Origin: Pullichristensenella sp963930055
GTDB lineage: Bacteria > Bacillota > Clostridia > Christensenellales > Aristaeellaceae
Direction of reading: 5' to 3'
NCBI GenBank assembly: GCA_963930055.1
Contig: CAWVKS010000006.1
Coordinates: 1-25,675, forward strand
DNA: 25,675 bases
Below the pieces are notes generated by a model. That model saw only the letters and a program-made list of their open reading frames with translations. It did no database searches and was not told where the DNA came from. The position numbers and the translations under genes are program-made. This document shows positions 1 to 7,393 of the stretch, piece by piece (positions within the stretch are counted from its first letter, which is position 1; each line of letters begins with the position of its first letter).

Positions 1-226
1 CTATACGTATATCTATTGGCACGCTATTGCGCATGGACGTATACCTGCACAGCGCGGAGGACGGGGCGTGGAGGCCGGCGTCCTACCCCAACGGCGACAC
101 GCGGGTGATCTACTCCCACCTGCTCGTGGACGCGGACAGCGCGCCAAAGCTGCGCATCATCGTCGGCGAGCTGATGGGCGGGGGACGTTCGACGTCGTGT
201 GCATACTGGAATATACGAAGATTTAA
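1..226 (+). CDS. 3' end of a phage tail-region protein (partial, one frameshift)
   Basis: The window opens inside this gene. One frame reads RMDVYLHSAEDGAW and continues to GELMGGG. At a run of G residues (about 176-184) the reading frame moves, and the new frame gives TFDVVCILEYTKI followed by TAA at 224-226. One missing G in the homopolymer would restore a single frame. I do not recognise a family. A role in the tail or baseplate is inferred only from the next gene, which starts nine bases later and is a tail-fibre-like protein. The ATG at 33 is not needed as a start, because the frame is open to the window edge. Confidence 0.5.
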   Translation, partial: YTYIYWHAIAHGRIPAQRGGRGVEAGVLPQRRHAGDLLPPARGRGQRAKAAHHRRRADGRGTFDVVCILEYTKI

Positions 227-234
227 GGGGGGGC

Positions 235-2051
235 ATGAGGATGACGCGGGAAATCACAGTGCTCAAAAGCCATGCGGTGATGACGGGGTCGGTGGCAGCG
301 TCAACATCTCCATCGACCGGTCAAAACGGCGTGGACGCGCTCAGATTTGGCCGTGCCTGAGGGCATGGAGGGCTTTTCGTGGCGCGTGGAAATGGAGCAG
401 GGTGGGCAAAAGGGCTACCGCCTGCTGGGCAAGCGAACACTAGATCGCGTGTTAGGCCGGGGAGGTCGTCGAGGGGTATGCGACATTGCAGCTGGTGGGC
501 AGCAGGGCGGACGGCAGCGAGACGAAGGTATGGAAGTCCGTCGAGTTCCACGCGCGCGTGCTGCCTGCGATCAACGCGGCGGAGGCGGTGACGCCGGGGG
601 AGACGTCGGCGCTTGACGTGATCGCGGCGCAGGTCAAATCCGACGCAGACCGAGCAGACGCGGCCGCGATCCGCGCCGAGGACGCGGCTGCGGGCGCGGA
701 GAATATCGTAAACACGGCCATCAGCGGCATCGAGGCCGAGGGGCAGAGACAGGCGGCGGCTGTAGCCAGCAGCGGCACGCAGGCGCTGGAGGCCATCGGA
801 CAGGTGGAGCGAATAGCCATCGCGCAGGTGCAAGCGGCGGGAACAACACAAGTGGGCGCGGTGGAGGACGCCGGGGACAGCAAGCTCGCGGAGATCAATG
901 AGGCCAATGCACACGCGCCGCAGATCAATGAGGAGACCGGCAAGTGGCAGGTGTGGGACGCGCAGACTGGAGCGTATGTGGACACGGACACGGACGCGCA
1001 GGGGCCTCAGGGCGAGACGGGCGCGACTGGACCTCAGGGGCCTGCGGGTGCAGATGGCATCGGACTGCCGGTGGCGACGGCGGAGGACGCGGGCAAAGTG
1101 CCGGTGGTGGGCGCGGATGGTAGCTACACATTGGGCGACCCTGTGCCGGAGGTGGACGCGACGCTGACGGAGGCGGGAGCACCGGCGGATGCGGCGGCGG
1201 TCGGGGAGGCTATCGAGGCCATCTCGCCGGATGACGGCGCGGTGGATGGTAAGCCGTGGACGAGCAAGCAGATCATCGACGCGCTCTGTCCGCCGTTGGA
1301 GGCAACCGGCAATCCCGTGCAGTGCTATCCCGTAGCGGGGTATCCGCTGGGGGTTAAGGCGAGTTGGGAGCCAAGACAGTCCGGCGAAGGCGATCCGTCG
1401 CCGGATAACGTGCGGCCGATTACAGGGTTGGATGAGGTGACAGTGACGTTATCAGATGGCGTAGGCACCGGCACCACCGCCACGCTCGACCTCCCGTCCA
1501 CCGTATACGGCGGCGAGGTGGATTTGGCGACGGGGCATGGAAGCGAGACGTGGAAAATATTCGACTTATCGACAGCTGTTTATGTGCTACAAAGTGTTAA
1601 TAGTCTAGGACTTTGTAATTTCATGTTTGTTTCATCCGCGAATGGGCTTGATCCCGTTCAAGGTAATGCCGATTTTATCTCCTCTTCGCTCCCGATCGAT
1701 GATGAACTCATCGCCACAGCGACGAAAGAAGCATTGTACAAAGCGAATGCCAGCGCATTTTATGTTCGGATATTTCAAGAGCATGCGGCTACGGTTGAGG
1801 ATGCAAAGGCGTTTCTCGCGTCGATTAATGCGAAAATGTGCTACAAGCTCGCCACGCCCACCCCCATCACCGCCACCGGCTCCCAACTCCTCCCCGCCCT
1901 CTCCGGCGAAAACGTCCTCATCACCAACGCGGACAGCCTGACCGTGACCGGGCGTGCCGACCCCGTGGCGACGGTGCAGGTGCTTGCGGATAGAGTAGCC
2001 GCGCTGGAGCAGGCGGCAGTTAATTCGATCAACAATACAACGGAGGGATGA
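235..2051 (+). CDS. Phage tail fibre / baseplate-type protein with collagen-like segment, frameshifted near the 5' end
   Basis: The likely start is ATG at 235 behind a G-rich ribosome site at 227-233, giving MRMTREITVLKSHAVMTG. The protein then passes through three frames (VNISIDRSK, NGVDALRF, AVPEGMEGFSWRVEMEQ) before an 18-bp sequence at 437-454 containing in-frame stops. From about 456 the frame is open to the stop at 2049-2051, a 521-residue stretch. That part has an alanine-rich, probably coiled-coil stalk, a short collagen-like Gly-X-Y run (GPQGETGATGPQGPAGADG), a globular C-terminal half with CYKLATPTPITATG, which I know from clostridial phage tail proteins, and a terminal coiled coil. 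Such proteins usually contact the host cell surface. The stretch at about 1545-1850 is visibly richer in A and T than its flanks. The stop overlaps the next gene's upstream region. The function is inferred from layout and motifs. Confidence 0.7.
437..454 (+). repeat. 18-bp repeat, copy 1 (in the tail-fibre gene)
   Basis: ACACTAGATCGCGTGTTA, identical to 9896-9913. Upstream coding (LLGKR) and downstream coding (GEVVEGYATLQLVGSRADG) lie in different frames across it, and comparison with related tail proteins as I remember them suggests some residues are missing here. Confidence 0.95.
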
Positions 2052-2053
2052 TT

Positions 2054-2519
2054 ATGTACGCAATTATCAAATCGGTGATCAACAGCGGCAACTACGAGCT
2101 TACGGACATGCTGAGCAAAATCGACACGATGTGGGTGCAGGGCAGCATCACAGACGAACAGAGGACGGAGCTGACTGCCCTTGCGCGGGACAAGGCGACG
2201 CCGGAGGCCACCTACGCGCCTTTGCAGGAGCAGGTGGACGCGCTGGCCGTGCGCATCGACGCGCTGACGCGGAGGGTCGCGGCGCTGGAGGATGGCGGGC
2301 GGTACGACGGGAGACACGCCCGCGACGCCGGTGGAGGAGTGGCCGGAGTTTGTGCAGCCAACGGGGGCGCACGATGCTTACAAGATCGGCGACAAGATTA
2401 CATACAACGGCCAGCACTACATCTGCAAGATGGACGGCTGCGTGTGGACGCCGGATGCTTACCCGGCGGGGTGGGAGGTGCAGGCAGAAAGCACCAATAC
2501 TGAAATGGTTGAGCAATAA
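2054..2519 (+). CDS. Small phage tail-associated protein with carbohydrate-binding-like C-terminus (one frameshift)
   Basis: Start ATG 2054 lies six bases after a GGAGGG ribosome site; ATG 2048 overlaps the preceding stop but sits too close to that site. The N-terminal part (MYAIIKSVINSGNYELTDML, then KIDTMWVQGSITDEQ) resembles small proteins found next to clostridial phage tail fibres and is followed by a coiled coil (QVDALAVRIDALTRRVAALE). Near 2295-2305, within a GGCGGGCGG tract, the frame changes. The second frame encodes GTTGDTPATPVEEWPEFVQP and a domain with AYKIGDKITYNGQHYICK and a W-rich end, like CBM5/12-type chitin-binding modules. I read it as one gene with an indel. A separate gene starting at ATG 2292 would have no properly spaced ribosome site. 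Confidence 0.6.
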
Positions 2520-2542
2520 GGACAAAAAAAGGGGGAGAAAAT

Positions 2543-3529
2543 ATGGCAGTTATCATTGGCAGCGCAAGAATAGATGAAAGAGGAAAAGCCAGCGGCGGCA
2601 AGGCCGGCGACCAGACCGGCAAAGAGGTATCGACGCAGAACTGGTACAAGCACTCCAAGGGCTGGGTGGTGCTGCGGGCGAAAGACCCTATCAAGGCGGC
2701 GAAGATCGCCCAGGCAATGCGCGCAGCCTGCGTGAACGACAACATCGGCTACGACCAGTACCAGAACCAGACGCTGTGGAACGCGGTGAAGGATAAGGGC
2801 TACGACCCGGCCAAAGCCACGGTGAAGTGCGAGACGGACTGCGCGCGGCTGGTGCGCGTTTGCTGCGCCTACGCCGGCATCATGGCCAAGGACTTTTACA
2901 CGGCGACGGAGGCCGCGTACCTGATGGACACGGGCGAGTTCGTGAAATTCACGTCCAGCAAGTACACCAGTCAGGACGACTATCTCGGTGCGGGGGACAT
3001 CCTCGTGACCAAAACGAAGGGCCACACCGCCGTGGTACTGACCAACGGCGACCGATACGACGGCGCGGTGGAAGAGCCATCCGTGCCGCTGGGCGCGCGC
3101 ATCCTGAGGAACGGCAGCGAGGGCAAGGATGTCGAAGATCTCCAGCGCAGATTGAAGGCCGTTGGCTACAACCCGGGCGAGATCGACGGCGAGTATGGCC
3201 CGAACACGGCGTCTGCCGTCAAAGCGCTCCAGAAGGATGCGCATATTTTGGTGGATGGTGAGTTCGGCCCGGACAGCTACGCGGCGCTGCTGGCGCTGGA
3301 AGTGGAGGAAGACGTGCCCGAGGCGGAGGACAAGCCTGCGACCGGCAACGTACTCATCTCCGGCGGCGACGCCTGGCTGCGCACCGGGCCGGGCACGGCC
3401 TACGACAAGGCGGGCGTGGTGAAGAGCGGCGACAAACTCACCTACGCCAACGAAGATAACTGGGTGCCCGTGCTGGCCGGAGGGCGCATCCTCTGGGTGT
3501 CGGGGAAATACGCGAAGGTGGTGGCATAG
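2543..3529 (+). CDS. Phage endolysin: NlpC/P60-like peptidase, peptidoglycan-binding and SH3 domains
   Basis: This 328-residue protein has three parts. Residues 1-175 look like the cysteine-peptidase lysin domain common in clostridial prophages, with DCARLV (C100 as likely nucleophile) and GHTAVV (H161 as likely base), preceded by KAGDQTGKEV. Residues 183-250 form a PG_binding_1 unit (DVEDLQRRLKAVGYNPGEID, then YGPNTASAVKALQ). Residues 268-328 form a bacterial SH3-like domain (AWLRTGPGTAYDKAG, then LWVSGKYAKVV). There is no signal peptide, so export would depend on the holin encoded downstream. The product should cut peptidoglycan peptide stems at lysis. A GGGGGAG ribosome site precedes ATG 2543. 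The reading frame is intact. The exact bond cut cannot be told from the sequence. Confidence 0.85.
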   Translation: MAVIIGSARIDERGKASGGKAGDQTGKEVSTQNWYKHSKGWVVLRAKDPIKAAKIAQAMRAACVNDNIGYDQYQNQTLWNAVKDKGYDPAKATVKCETDCARLVRVCCAYAGIMAKDFYTATEAAYLMDTGEFVKFTSSKYTSQDDYLGAGDILVTKTKGHTAVVLTNGDRYDGAVEEPSVPLGARILRNGSEGKDVEDLQRRLKAVGYNPGEIDGEYGPNTASAVKALQKDAHILVDGEFGPDSYAALLALEVEEDVPEAEDKPATGNVLISGGDAWLRTGPGTAYDKAGVVKSGDKLTYANEDNWVPVLAGGRILWVSGKYAKVVA

Positions 3530-3532
3530 CAC

Positions 3533-3856
3533 ATGGAGCAGACAGAGATCACGCGCAACATCGTCGAGTTGCGCGAGTTTGAGGCGGGCACGCGCGAGCA
3601 GATCCACACGATTTTCAACCGCCTGGACAAGCAAGACGCGCTCATCGAATCCATGCGGGAGTTGACGGCCAATGTTGGGACGCTGGCCGAGGGACAGGAA
3701 CGCATAGAGAAAAACGTGCGCGCCGTGCGGCAGGACGTCGATGAGTTAAAGGCAAAACCCATGGCCAACTATGAAAAGGTGCGGTTGACCATCATTACCG
3801 CGCTGGCCAGTGGCATCGTTGGATACGTGCTCAAATTTCTGGTGGACAGGCTGTAA
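3533..3856 (+). CDS. XhlA-like phage lysis-associated membrane protein
   Basis: A 107-residue protein with a long heptad-rich coiled coil (about residues 5-75, for example IFNRLDKQDALIESMREL) and one C-terminal membrane span (VRLTIITALASGIVGYVLKF, about residues 83-102). This layout matches the haemolysin XhlA family, which sits in phage lysis cassettes and helps permeabilise the membrane. The gene starts three bases after the endolysin stop, with only a weak GGTGG ribosome site, so it may be translationally coupled. The holin gene follows 12 bases downstream. The family call rests on size, topology and context. Confidence 0.65.
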   Translation: MEQTEITRNIVELREFEAGTREQIHTIFNRLDKQDALIESMRELTANVGTLAEGQERIEKNVRAVRQDVDELKAKPMANYEKVRLTIITALASGIVGYVLKFLVDRL

Positions 3857-3868
3857 AGGAGGATACGT

Positions 3869-4192
3869 ATGAACATTGATTTGACCCCCATCTTTCAGGC
3901 AATCATCGCGCTGCTGGCGGCGCTGGTGACGTACAAGCTGGTGCCGTGGATAAAGGCGCGCACGACCGAGAGCCAGCAGGCGCTTTTGAGCGCCACGGTC
4001 AGGACGTTGGTCTACGCTGCCGAACAGCTCTACGGAGCAGGTAAAGGAGCGGAAAAGCTGGACTATGTGATCGCTGGACTGGAAAAGAGAGGCTTTACCG
4101 CTGATCGTGACGCAATCGAAGCGGCGGTAGCGGAGCAGTTGAACATGGTAACGGTCACCACTGAGGAAACCAAGGAAGAAACGGACGAATGA
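3869..4192 (+). CDS. Phage holin, LLH type
   Basis: A 107-residue protein with an N-terminal hydrophobic segment (IFQAIIALLAALVTYKLVPW, residues 8-27). A soluble helical region follows (RTLVYAAEQLYGAGKGAEKLDYVI) with a charged tail rich in Thr and Glu. This matches phage holins of the LL-H group, which have one N-terminal membrane helix and the conserved AEQLYG-GAEKLDYV region. It would let the endolysin of 2543-3529 reach the wall. An AAAGGAGGA ribosome site lies six bases before the ATG. The gene is the last of the phage late block and is followed within ten bases by a strong terminator. Confidence 0.8.
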   Translation: MNIDLTPIFQAIIALLAALVTYKLVPWIKARTTESQQALLSATVRTLVYAAEQLYGAGKGAEKLDYVIAGLEKRGFTADRDAIEAAVAEQLNMVTVTTEETKEETDE

Positions 4193-4198
4193 TCACCG

Positions 4199-4229
4199 GC
4201 AGGCGGGGCGATTGTTCCGCCTGCTTTTT
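4199..4229 (+). terminator. Intrinsic terminator closing the phage lysis cassette
   Basis: The arms GCAGGCGG (4199-4206) and CCGCCTGC (4217-4224) pair perfectly around a 10-base loop and are followed by TTTTT (4225-4229). The hairpin begins six bases after the holin stop. It marks the end of the phage late transcript and probably lies near the prophage boundary. Confidence 0.9.
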
Positions 4230-4255
4230 AATGCAAAACAAGCATTAAAATCGGC

Positions 4256-4284
4256 TTGAAGCTACGAAAGCATTATGATATTAT
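4256..4284 (+). promoter_or_regulatory. SigA-type promoter of the 4334 gene
   Basis: TTGAAG (4256-4261) and TATTAT (4279-4284) are separated by 17 bases, and a TGA just before the -10 gives an extended -10 form. The stretch is clearly AT-rich against its surroundings. It lies about 50 bases upstream of the start codon at 4334 and after the phage terminator, so that gene should be transcribed independently of the lysis genes. Confidence 0.65.
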
Positions 4285-4333
4285 ATAAATACAGTTATGC
4301 GCATGGCTGATACATCTGGAAAGGGTGATTTAT

Positions 4334-4696
4334 ATGCCAATGCGCATGAGGAATGAACAGAAGGACAAAGCCCTGCATGTGTCGTGCGAGGGTAGGATAG
4401 GCGCGGCCTTCGGGGTCGCGCTGTTCGGGGACGTTTACACGGATGCCGCCGCACTGGTGATCCAGTCGGAGCGGGGGAAGGCCATTTTGCGCCTTTTCGA
4501 CCCCTACGCGCCGGCAGAGGATGTATTTGCCGACGGTTGGCCGGAGGGCGCGCGCATCGCGCTGTACAGCAACCACTACCAGCATGGCCTTGAGCCGACG
4601 GACGACGATCTGCGCAACCTTGCGGCGTTGCCGGAGAGTGCGACGCTGTATATCGTCCGCGGCCATCTCTGCGTGCGGTGGAGGGGTAGCAAGTAG
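4334..4696 (+). CDS. Small protein of unknown function at the prophage edge
   Basis: The start is taken as ATG 4334, six bases after the ribosome site AAAGGGTGA; the upstream GTG at 4325 lies inside that site. The 120-residue product starts MPMRMRNEQKDKALHVSCEG. It has no obvious membrane span, signal peptide or metal motif. It contains ALFGDVYTDAAALVIQSERG and ends LYIVRGHLCVRWRGSK, suggesting a small soluble mixed alpha/beta fold. I do not recognise a family. The gene has its own promoter (4256-4284) and terminator (4718-4743). Its place between the phage lysis block and host genes fits an accessory (moron) gene of the prophage, but it could equally be a host gene. Confidence 0.7.
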   Translation: MPMRMRNEQKDKALHVSCEGRIGAAFGVALFGDVYTDAAALVIQSERGKAILRLFDPYAPAEDVFADGWPEGARIALYSNHYQHGLEPTDDDLRNLAALPESATLYIVRGHLCVRWRGSK

Positions 4697-4717
4697 GACA
4701 AGGCAAGTAGGACTGAC

Positions 4718-4743
4718 GGGGCGCGAGGAAACGCGCCCCTTTT
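4718..4743 (+). terminator. Intrinsic terminator after the 4334 gene
   Basis: GGGGCGCG (4718-4725) pairs with CGCGCCCC (4732-4739) around a six-base loop and is followed by TTTT (4740-4743). It sits 21 bases past the stop codon. The sequence lacks a T-run in the opposite direction, so it does not serve the convergent gene at 4771-5541. Confidence 0.88.
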
Positions 4744-4770
4744 CCATGGCTTCAAGGTAGAAAGATAACA

Positions 4771-5541
4771 TCAGGAGAAAAATTCGTCGCAGACCGATTC
4801 GGCGTACTCTTCGGCCGGCGGGATCTCGCAGAAGCCATAGGTGGGCACCATGATGTCCACCTCGGCGAGCACCTTCAGAACGATGGTGACGCAGATGGTG
4901 ATCTCGAAGGTGCAATTGCCGATGTAACTGCCGGAGACGCAAATCGCGCTCACAAGGCTCTCGAGGGTGAAGGGGATGATGGAATCGTCCGGGATGCACA
5001 AAAGCACGTCGCGGTCCACCTGCAATACGGCCTGGCCGACCCATTCCTGACACCTCTGGTCGGTAAACAGCACGTCAATGGGCACGTCCACGGTGGCCTT
5101 GACGCGGGCGAACTGCGGCCGGTCGCAGAGGCGCTCCACGCACAGGTTGGTGATGCGGCCCTTGGTGGTGGAGGAGCGGCAGCTCTCAAACGTCCAGGTG
5201 CCGCAGGGCGAGGGCAGGGGGCAGGGGCTGTTCTCGGCATTTTCCACGGCCTGTTCGTGGGTGATGGGGCCGCCGCAGGCGTTGCAGGTGCAGCTGCACT
5301 CGTTGCCCTCGCAGGAGCAATTGCAGTTGGCGGCGCAGTTGCCGTGGCAGTCGCCGGGCAGCACGGGCACGATGTTGGAGATGACGATCTTCTTGTCGTC
5401 GAGCTGTTCCTGGCAGAGACAGGAATCGTAGACGTTCTTGACCTGGATGCAGACGCGCTTGTTGAGCCCCGTCAGGACGTTGCCGCCCACCGCGCCGGGG
5501 CTTGCCTCGGCATTGGCGTTCTTGTAGCTGTAAAACGACAT
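4771..5541 (-). CDS. Cysteine-rich protein, spore-coat/exosporium type
   Basis: A 256-residue protein with 24 cysteines. Residues 1-57 contain a conserved-looking opening (NANAEASPGAVGGNVLTGLN). Residues 65-89 are a compact cluster of nine cysteines (NCNCSCEGNECSCTCNACGG). Residues 105-256 form a beta-rich region (RVKATVDVPIDVLFTD, then RDVLLCIPDDSIIPF, then VLKVLAEVDIMVPTYG) ending in SVCDEFF. I have seen similar proteins in clostridial genomes without a defined function. The beta-rich layout recalls SPOCS/DUF3794 proteins, but that is a weak impression. Dense cysteines without a signal peptide fit a protein cross-linked into spore outer layers or a metal-binding scaffold. An AGGAGG ribosome site lies eight bases before the ATG. 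The gene is transcribed alone. Confidence 0.6.
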   Translation of the reverse strand: MSFYSYKNANAEASPGAVGGNVLTGLNKRVCIQVKNVYDSCLCQEQLDDKKIVISNIVPVLPGDCHGNCAANCNCSCEGNECSCTCNACGGPITHEQAVENAENSPCPLPSPCGTWTFESCRSSTTKGRITNLCVERLCDRPQFARVKATVDVPIDVLFTDQRCQEWVGQAVLQVDRDVLLCIPDDSIIPFTLESLVSAICVSGSYIGNCTFEITICVTIVLKVLAEVDIMVPTYGFCEIPPAEEYAESVCDEFFS

Positions 5542-5743
5542 GGTTCATTCCTCCTCGGATAGAATGTGGGCCGCCGCCCACGCTGCATACTATGACCGGG
5601 GAGGGAATCGGTGCGGGCAGAGCGCCGATAAAGCCCGCAACCGCAAAAATCGCACGGATATAAAAAAACCAGCGGCAATTTTCGCTTCCGGCTTCCTTGG
5701 CTTGCGGGCTCTCTCGACGCTCTGGCCATTTTTGGCAACGAAA

Positions 5744-5781
5744 ACAGCCTCGCTTCCCGCGTTTTGCGGAGGGGAGGCTGT
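5744..5781 (-). terminator. Second terminator downstream of ribF
   Basis: On the - strand ACAGCCTC (5781-5774) pairs with GAGGCTGT (5751-5744), with an inner CCGC/GCGG stem around AAAAC, and is followed by further T residues (TTTT counted from the stem end). It lies about 65 bases after the first hairpin at 5848-5881 and may act as a back-up. Confidence 0.6.
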
Positions 5782-5847
5782 CTGGAGCGTTGACAGGGCT
5801 CACGACCGCGATGCGCGCTTGAGCGTCCCTTTTCCGCCACAGAAAGC

Positions 5848-5881
5848 GGCCCCGCCCTCGCGTTTTTGCGAAGGCGGGGCC
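5848..5881 (-). terminator. Terminator directly after ribF
   Basis: GGCCCCGCC (5848-5856) and GGCGGGGCC (5873-5881) pair perfectly, with an inner CGC/GCG pairing around the T-run in the middle. The hairpin starts ten bases after the ribF stop. On the - strand the tail is only GCTTTCTG, so termination may be incomplete, which fits the second hairpin at 5744-5781. Confidence 0.65.
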
Positions 5882-5890
5882 GTTTGCGTC

Positions 5891-6454
5891 TCACAGCGCC
5901 GCGCGGATGTCCAGCAGTTTTTGCGCCCGCGCTGCCTGCCCTTCCCGGAGCAGGCGGCGGATGAGCGTGGAGGAAACCAGTTCCCCCTGCTCGTACACGG
6001 GGGGGACGATGACGGCGGCGAAGTCCATGGCCGCGCCCATTTCGCCGATGAGGCGGGCGTCGCCCTGCCCGTGATAGCCAAAGCGGTGGTTTTCGCCCAC
6101 CACCACGGCCGCGGCGCGCATGGCTTTGACCAGAGAGGCCAGGTACTTACGCGCGTCCTCGCGGGCCACTTCCAGCGTGAAAGGACGCACCAGCGCGTAA
6201 TCCGCGCCGAGGCGGGCGAATTTTGCGCAGCGTTCCTCCAGCGTGCTCAGCTGCGCCGGGGCGCGCTCCGGGTGCAATACGGCGAGGGGATGGCGGTCGA
6301 ACGTGCAGACCACGCAGTCCGCGCCCATATCGGCGGCGATGTCGTGGGCGCGGCGGATGAGCGCCGCGTGGCCGATATGCACGCCGTCGAACGTGCCCAG
6401 CGCCAGCACGGAGGCTTTCCCCGTATATTCCCGTTCGCTGTGAATGATCTGCAA
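5891..6454 (-). CDS. ribF: FMN adenylyltransferase (FAD synthetase domain of RibF, no riboflavin kinase domain)
   Basis: This 187-residue protein is the N-terminal half of RibF, which transfers AMP from ATP to FMN to make FAD. GTFDGVHIGH at residues 20-29 is the nucleotidyltransferase HxGH motif, and SSTLIR at 161-166 is the conserved second nucleotide-binding motif. Usual RibF proteins are about 300 residues and continue into a riboflavin kinase domain. Here the protein stops just after QKLLDIRAAL, the normal linker, and a terminator follows ten bases later; no kinase domain is visible in any frame. The start is TTG 6454: AAAGGAGG lies ten bases upstream, and the spacer is the palindrome GGCCGCGCGGCC. 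It is the last gene of the rimP-nusA-infB operon, 51 bases after truB. Confidence 0.9.
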   Translation of the reverse strand: MQIIHSEREYTGKASVLALGTFDGVHIGHAALIRRAHDIAADMGADCVVCTFDRHPLAVLHPERAPAQLSTLEERCAKFARLGADYALVRPFTLEVAREDARKYLASLVKAMRAAAVVVGENHRFGYHGQGDARLIGEMGAAMDFAAVIVPPVYEQGELVSSTLIRRLLREGQAARAQKLLDIRAAL

Positions 6455-6505
6455 GGCCGCGCGGCCTCCTTTAACGTGTTTCGATGGGCAAACGTTCCGC
6501 CTGCC

Positions 6506-7393
6506 TTATTTGAGCAGCATGGCGCGGAAGCGCACGGAGCCGTCCTCGCGCGGCGCGCCGATGCCGGCGAATTCCCCGCCCACGTAGACGCGCACCGCCT
6601 CCGCCTGCGGCGCGGGGGCGTCCAGCCATTCCGGGCGCAGAGGCATGCCGTTGCGGACGGCGGCGCGATGCCTTGCCTCTACGCGCACGGCGGGGAGGTG
6701 GGAAATGGCCGCGTCCATGGGCAAGAGCCGCGCTTCCAGCCCCTCCGCGCCCAGGGCGTCCACTTCCTCCAGCGTCAGGGCGTTTTCCAGCGTGAACACG
6801 CCGGCGCGCGTGCGCGCAAGCGTCGCCATATGGCCGCCGCAGCCCAGGAAAGCGCCGATGTCGTGGCAGAGCGTGCGGATGTAGACGCCCTTGCCGCAGT
6901 CCACTTCCAGACGGTAGCGGCCGTCGCCCAGGGACGCGGTGAGGCGCACGTCGTCCACGCGGCAGGCGCGCGGGGCGACCTCGACGCTCTCGCCGCGCCG
7001 CGCCAGTTCATACAGCCGCTTGCCGCCGCGCTTGATGGCCGAGTACATGGGCGGCGTCTGCCATATCTCGCCGATGAAGCGGGGCAACGCGGCGCGCACG
7101 TCCGCCTCGGTGACGTTCACGCTTCGCGTTTCCACCACCGCGCCGGTGGCGTCCTGCGTGTCGGTGACAACGCCCAGCTGCAGTTCGGCCACGTAGGTCT
7201 TTTGTTTGTCGATGATGTAGTCAAACAGCCGCGTGGCCGCGCCCACGCACACGGGCAAAACGCCCGAGGCCATGGGGTCGAGCGTGCCGCCGTGGCCGAT
7301 GGCCGTGCCGCGCGGCAGGCGCTTGCGCACGAACACCACGCAGTCGCTGGACGTTTTGCCCAGCGGCTTGTTGAGCACCAGGAAGCCGTCCAT
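6506..7393 (-). CDS. truB: tRNA pseudouridine(55) synthase
   Basis: A 295-residue enzyme that converts U55 of the tRNA T-loop to pseudouridine. The TruB family signature is plain: GFLVLNKPLGKTSSDCV at the N-terminus, HGGTLDPMASGVLPV with catalytic Asp39, KTYVAELQLG, PPMYSAIKRGGKRLYE and YIRTLCHDIG. A PUA-like tail follows the catalytic domain. Its length is normal and the frame is intact. The ATG shares one base with the TGA of nrnA (TGATG at 7391-7395), so the two are translationally coupled. ribF follows after 51 bases. Confidence 0.97.
   Translation of the reverse strand: MDGFLVLNKPLGKTSSDCVVFVRKRLPRGTAIGHGGTLDPMASGVLPVCVGAATRLFDYIIDKQKTYVAELQLGVVTDTQDATGAVVETRSVNVTEADVRAALPRFIGEIWQTPPMYSAIKRGGKRLYELARRGESVEVAPRACRVDDVRLTASLGDGRYRLEVDCGKGVYIRTLCHDIGAFLGCGGHMATLARTRAGVFTLENALTLEEVDALGAEGLEARLLPMDAAISHLPAVRVEARHRAAVRNGMPLRPEWLDAPAPQAEAVRVYVGGEFAGIGAPREDGSVRFRAMLLK

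Larger units (their letters stand above)
5542..5890. other. Intergenic region between ribF and the cysteine-rich gene
   Basis: No believable gene is seen here. It holds the ribosome site of the cysteine-rich gene (CCTCCTC on the + strand at 5550-5556), two hairpins that terminate the ribF transcript (5848-5881 and 5744-5781), and an A-run on the + strand near 5661-5668, which reads as a T-run on the - strand. A near-palindrome CATACTATG at about 5587 could belong to a sporulation-sigma -10 element, but no -35 partner can be claimed. The long + strand frame through this region is antisense to ribF and truB. Confidence 0.5.

Noticed and set aside
2285..2310. Programmed frameshift in the small tail gene
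   Set aside because: There is no slippery heptamer with a following hairpin; the site is a G-rich tract, and similar indels occur at other such tracts in the window.
5587..5600. Sporulation-sigma promoter for the cysteine-rich gene
   Set aside because: CATAGTATG on the - strand resembles a -10 element, but no matching -35 could be found at a fitting distance, so it is not listed as a promoter.
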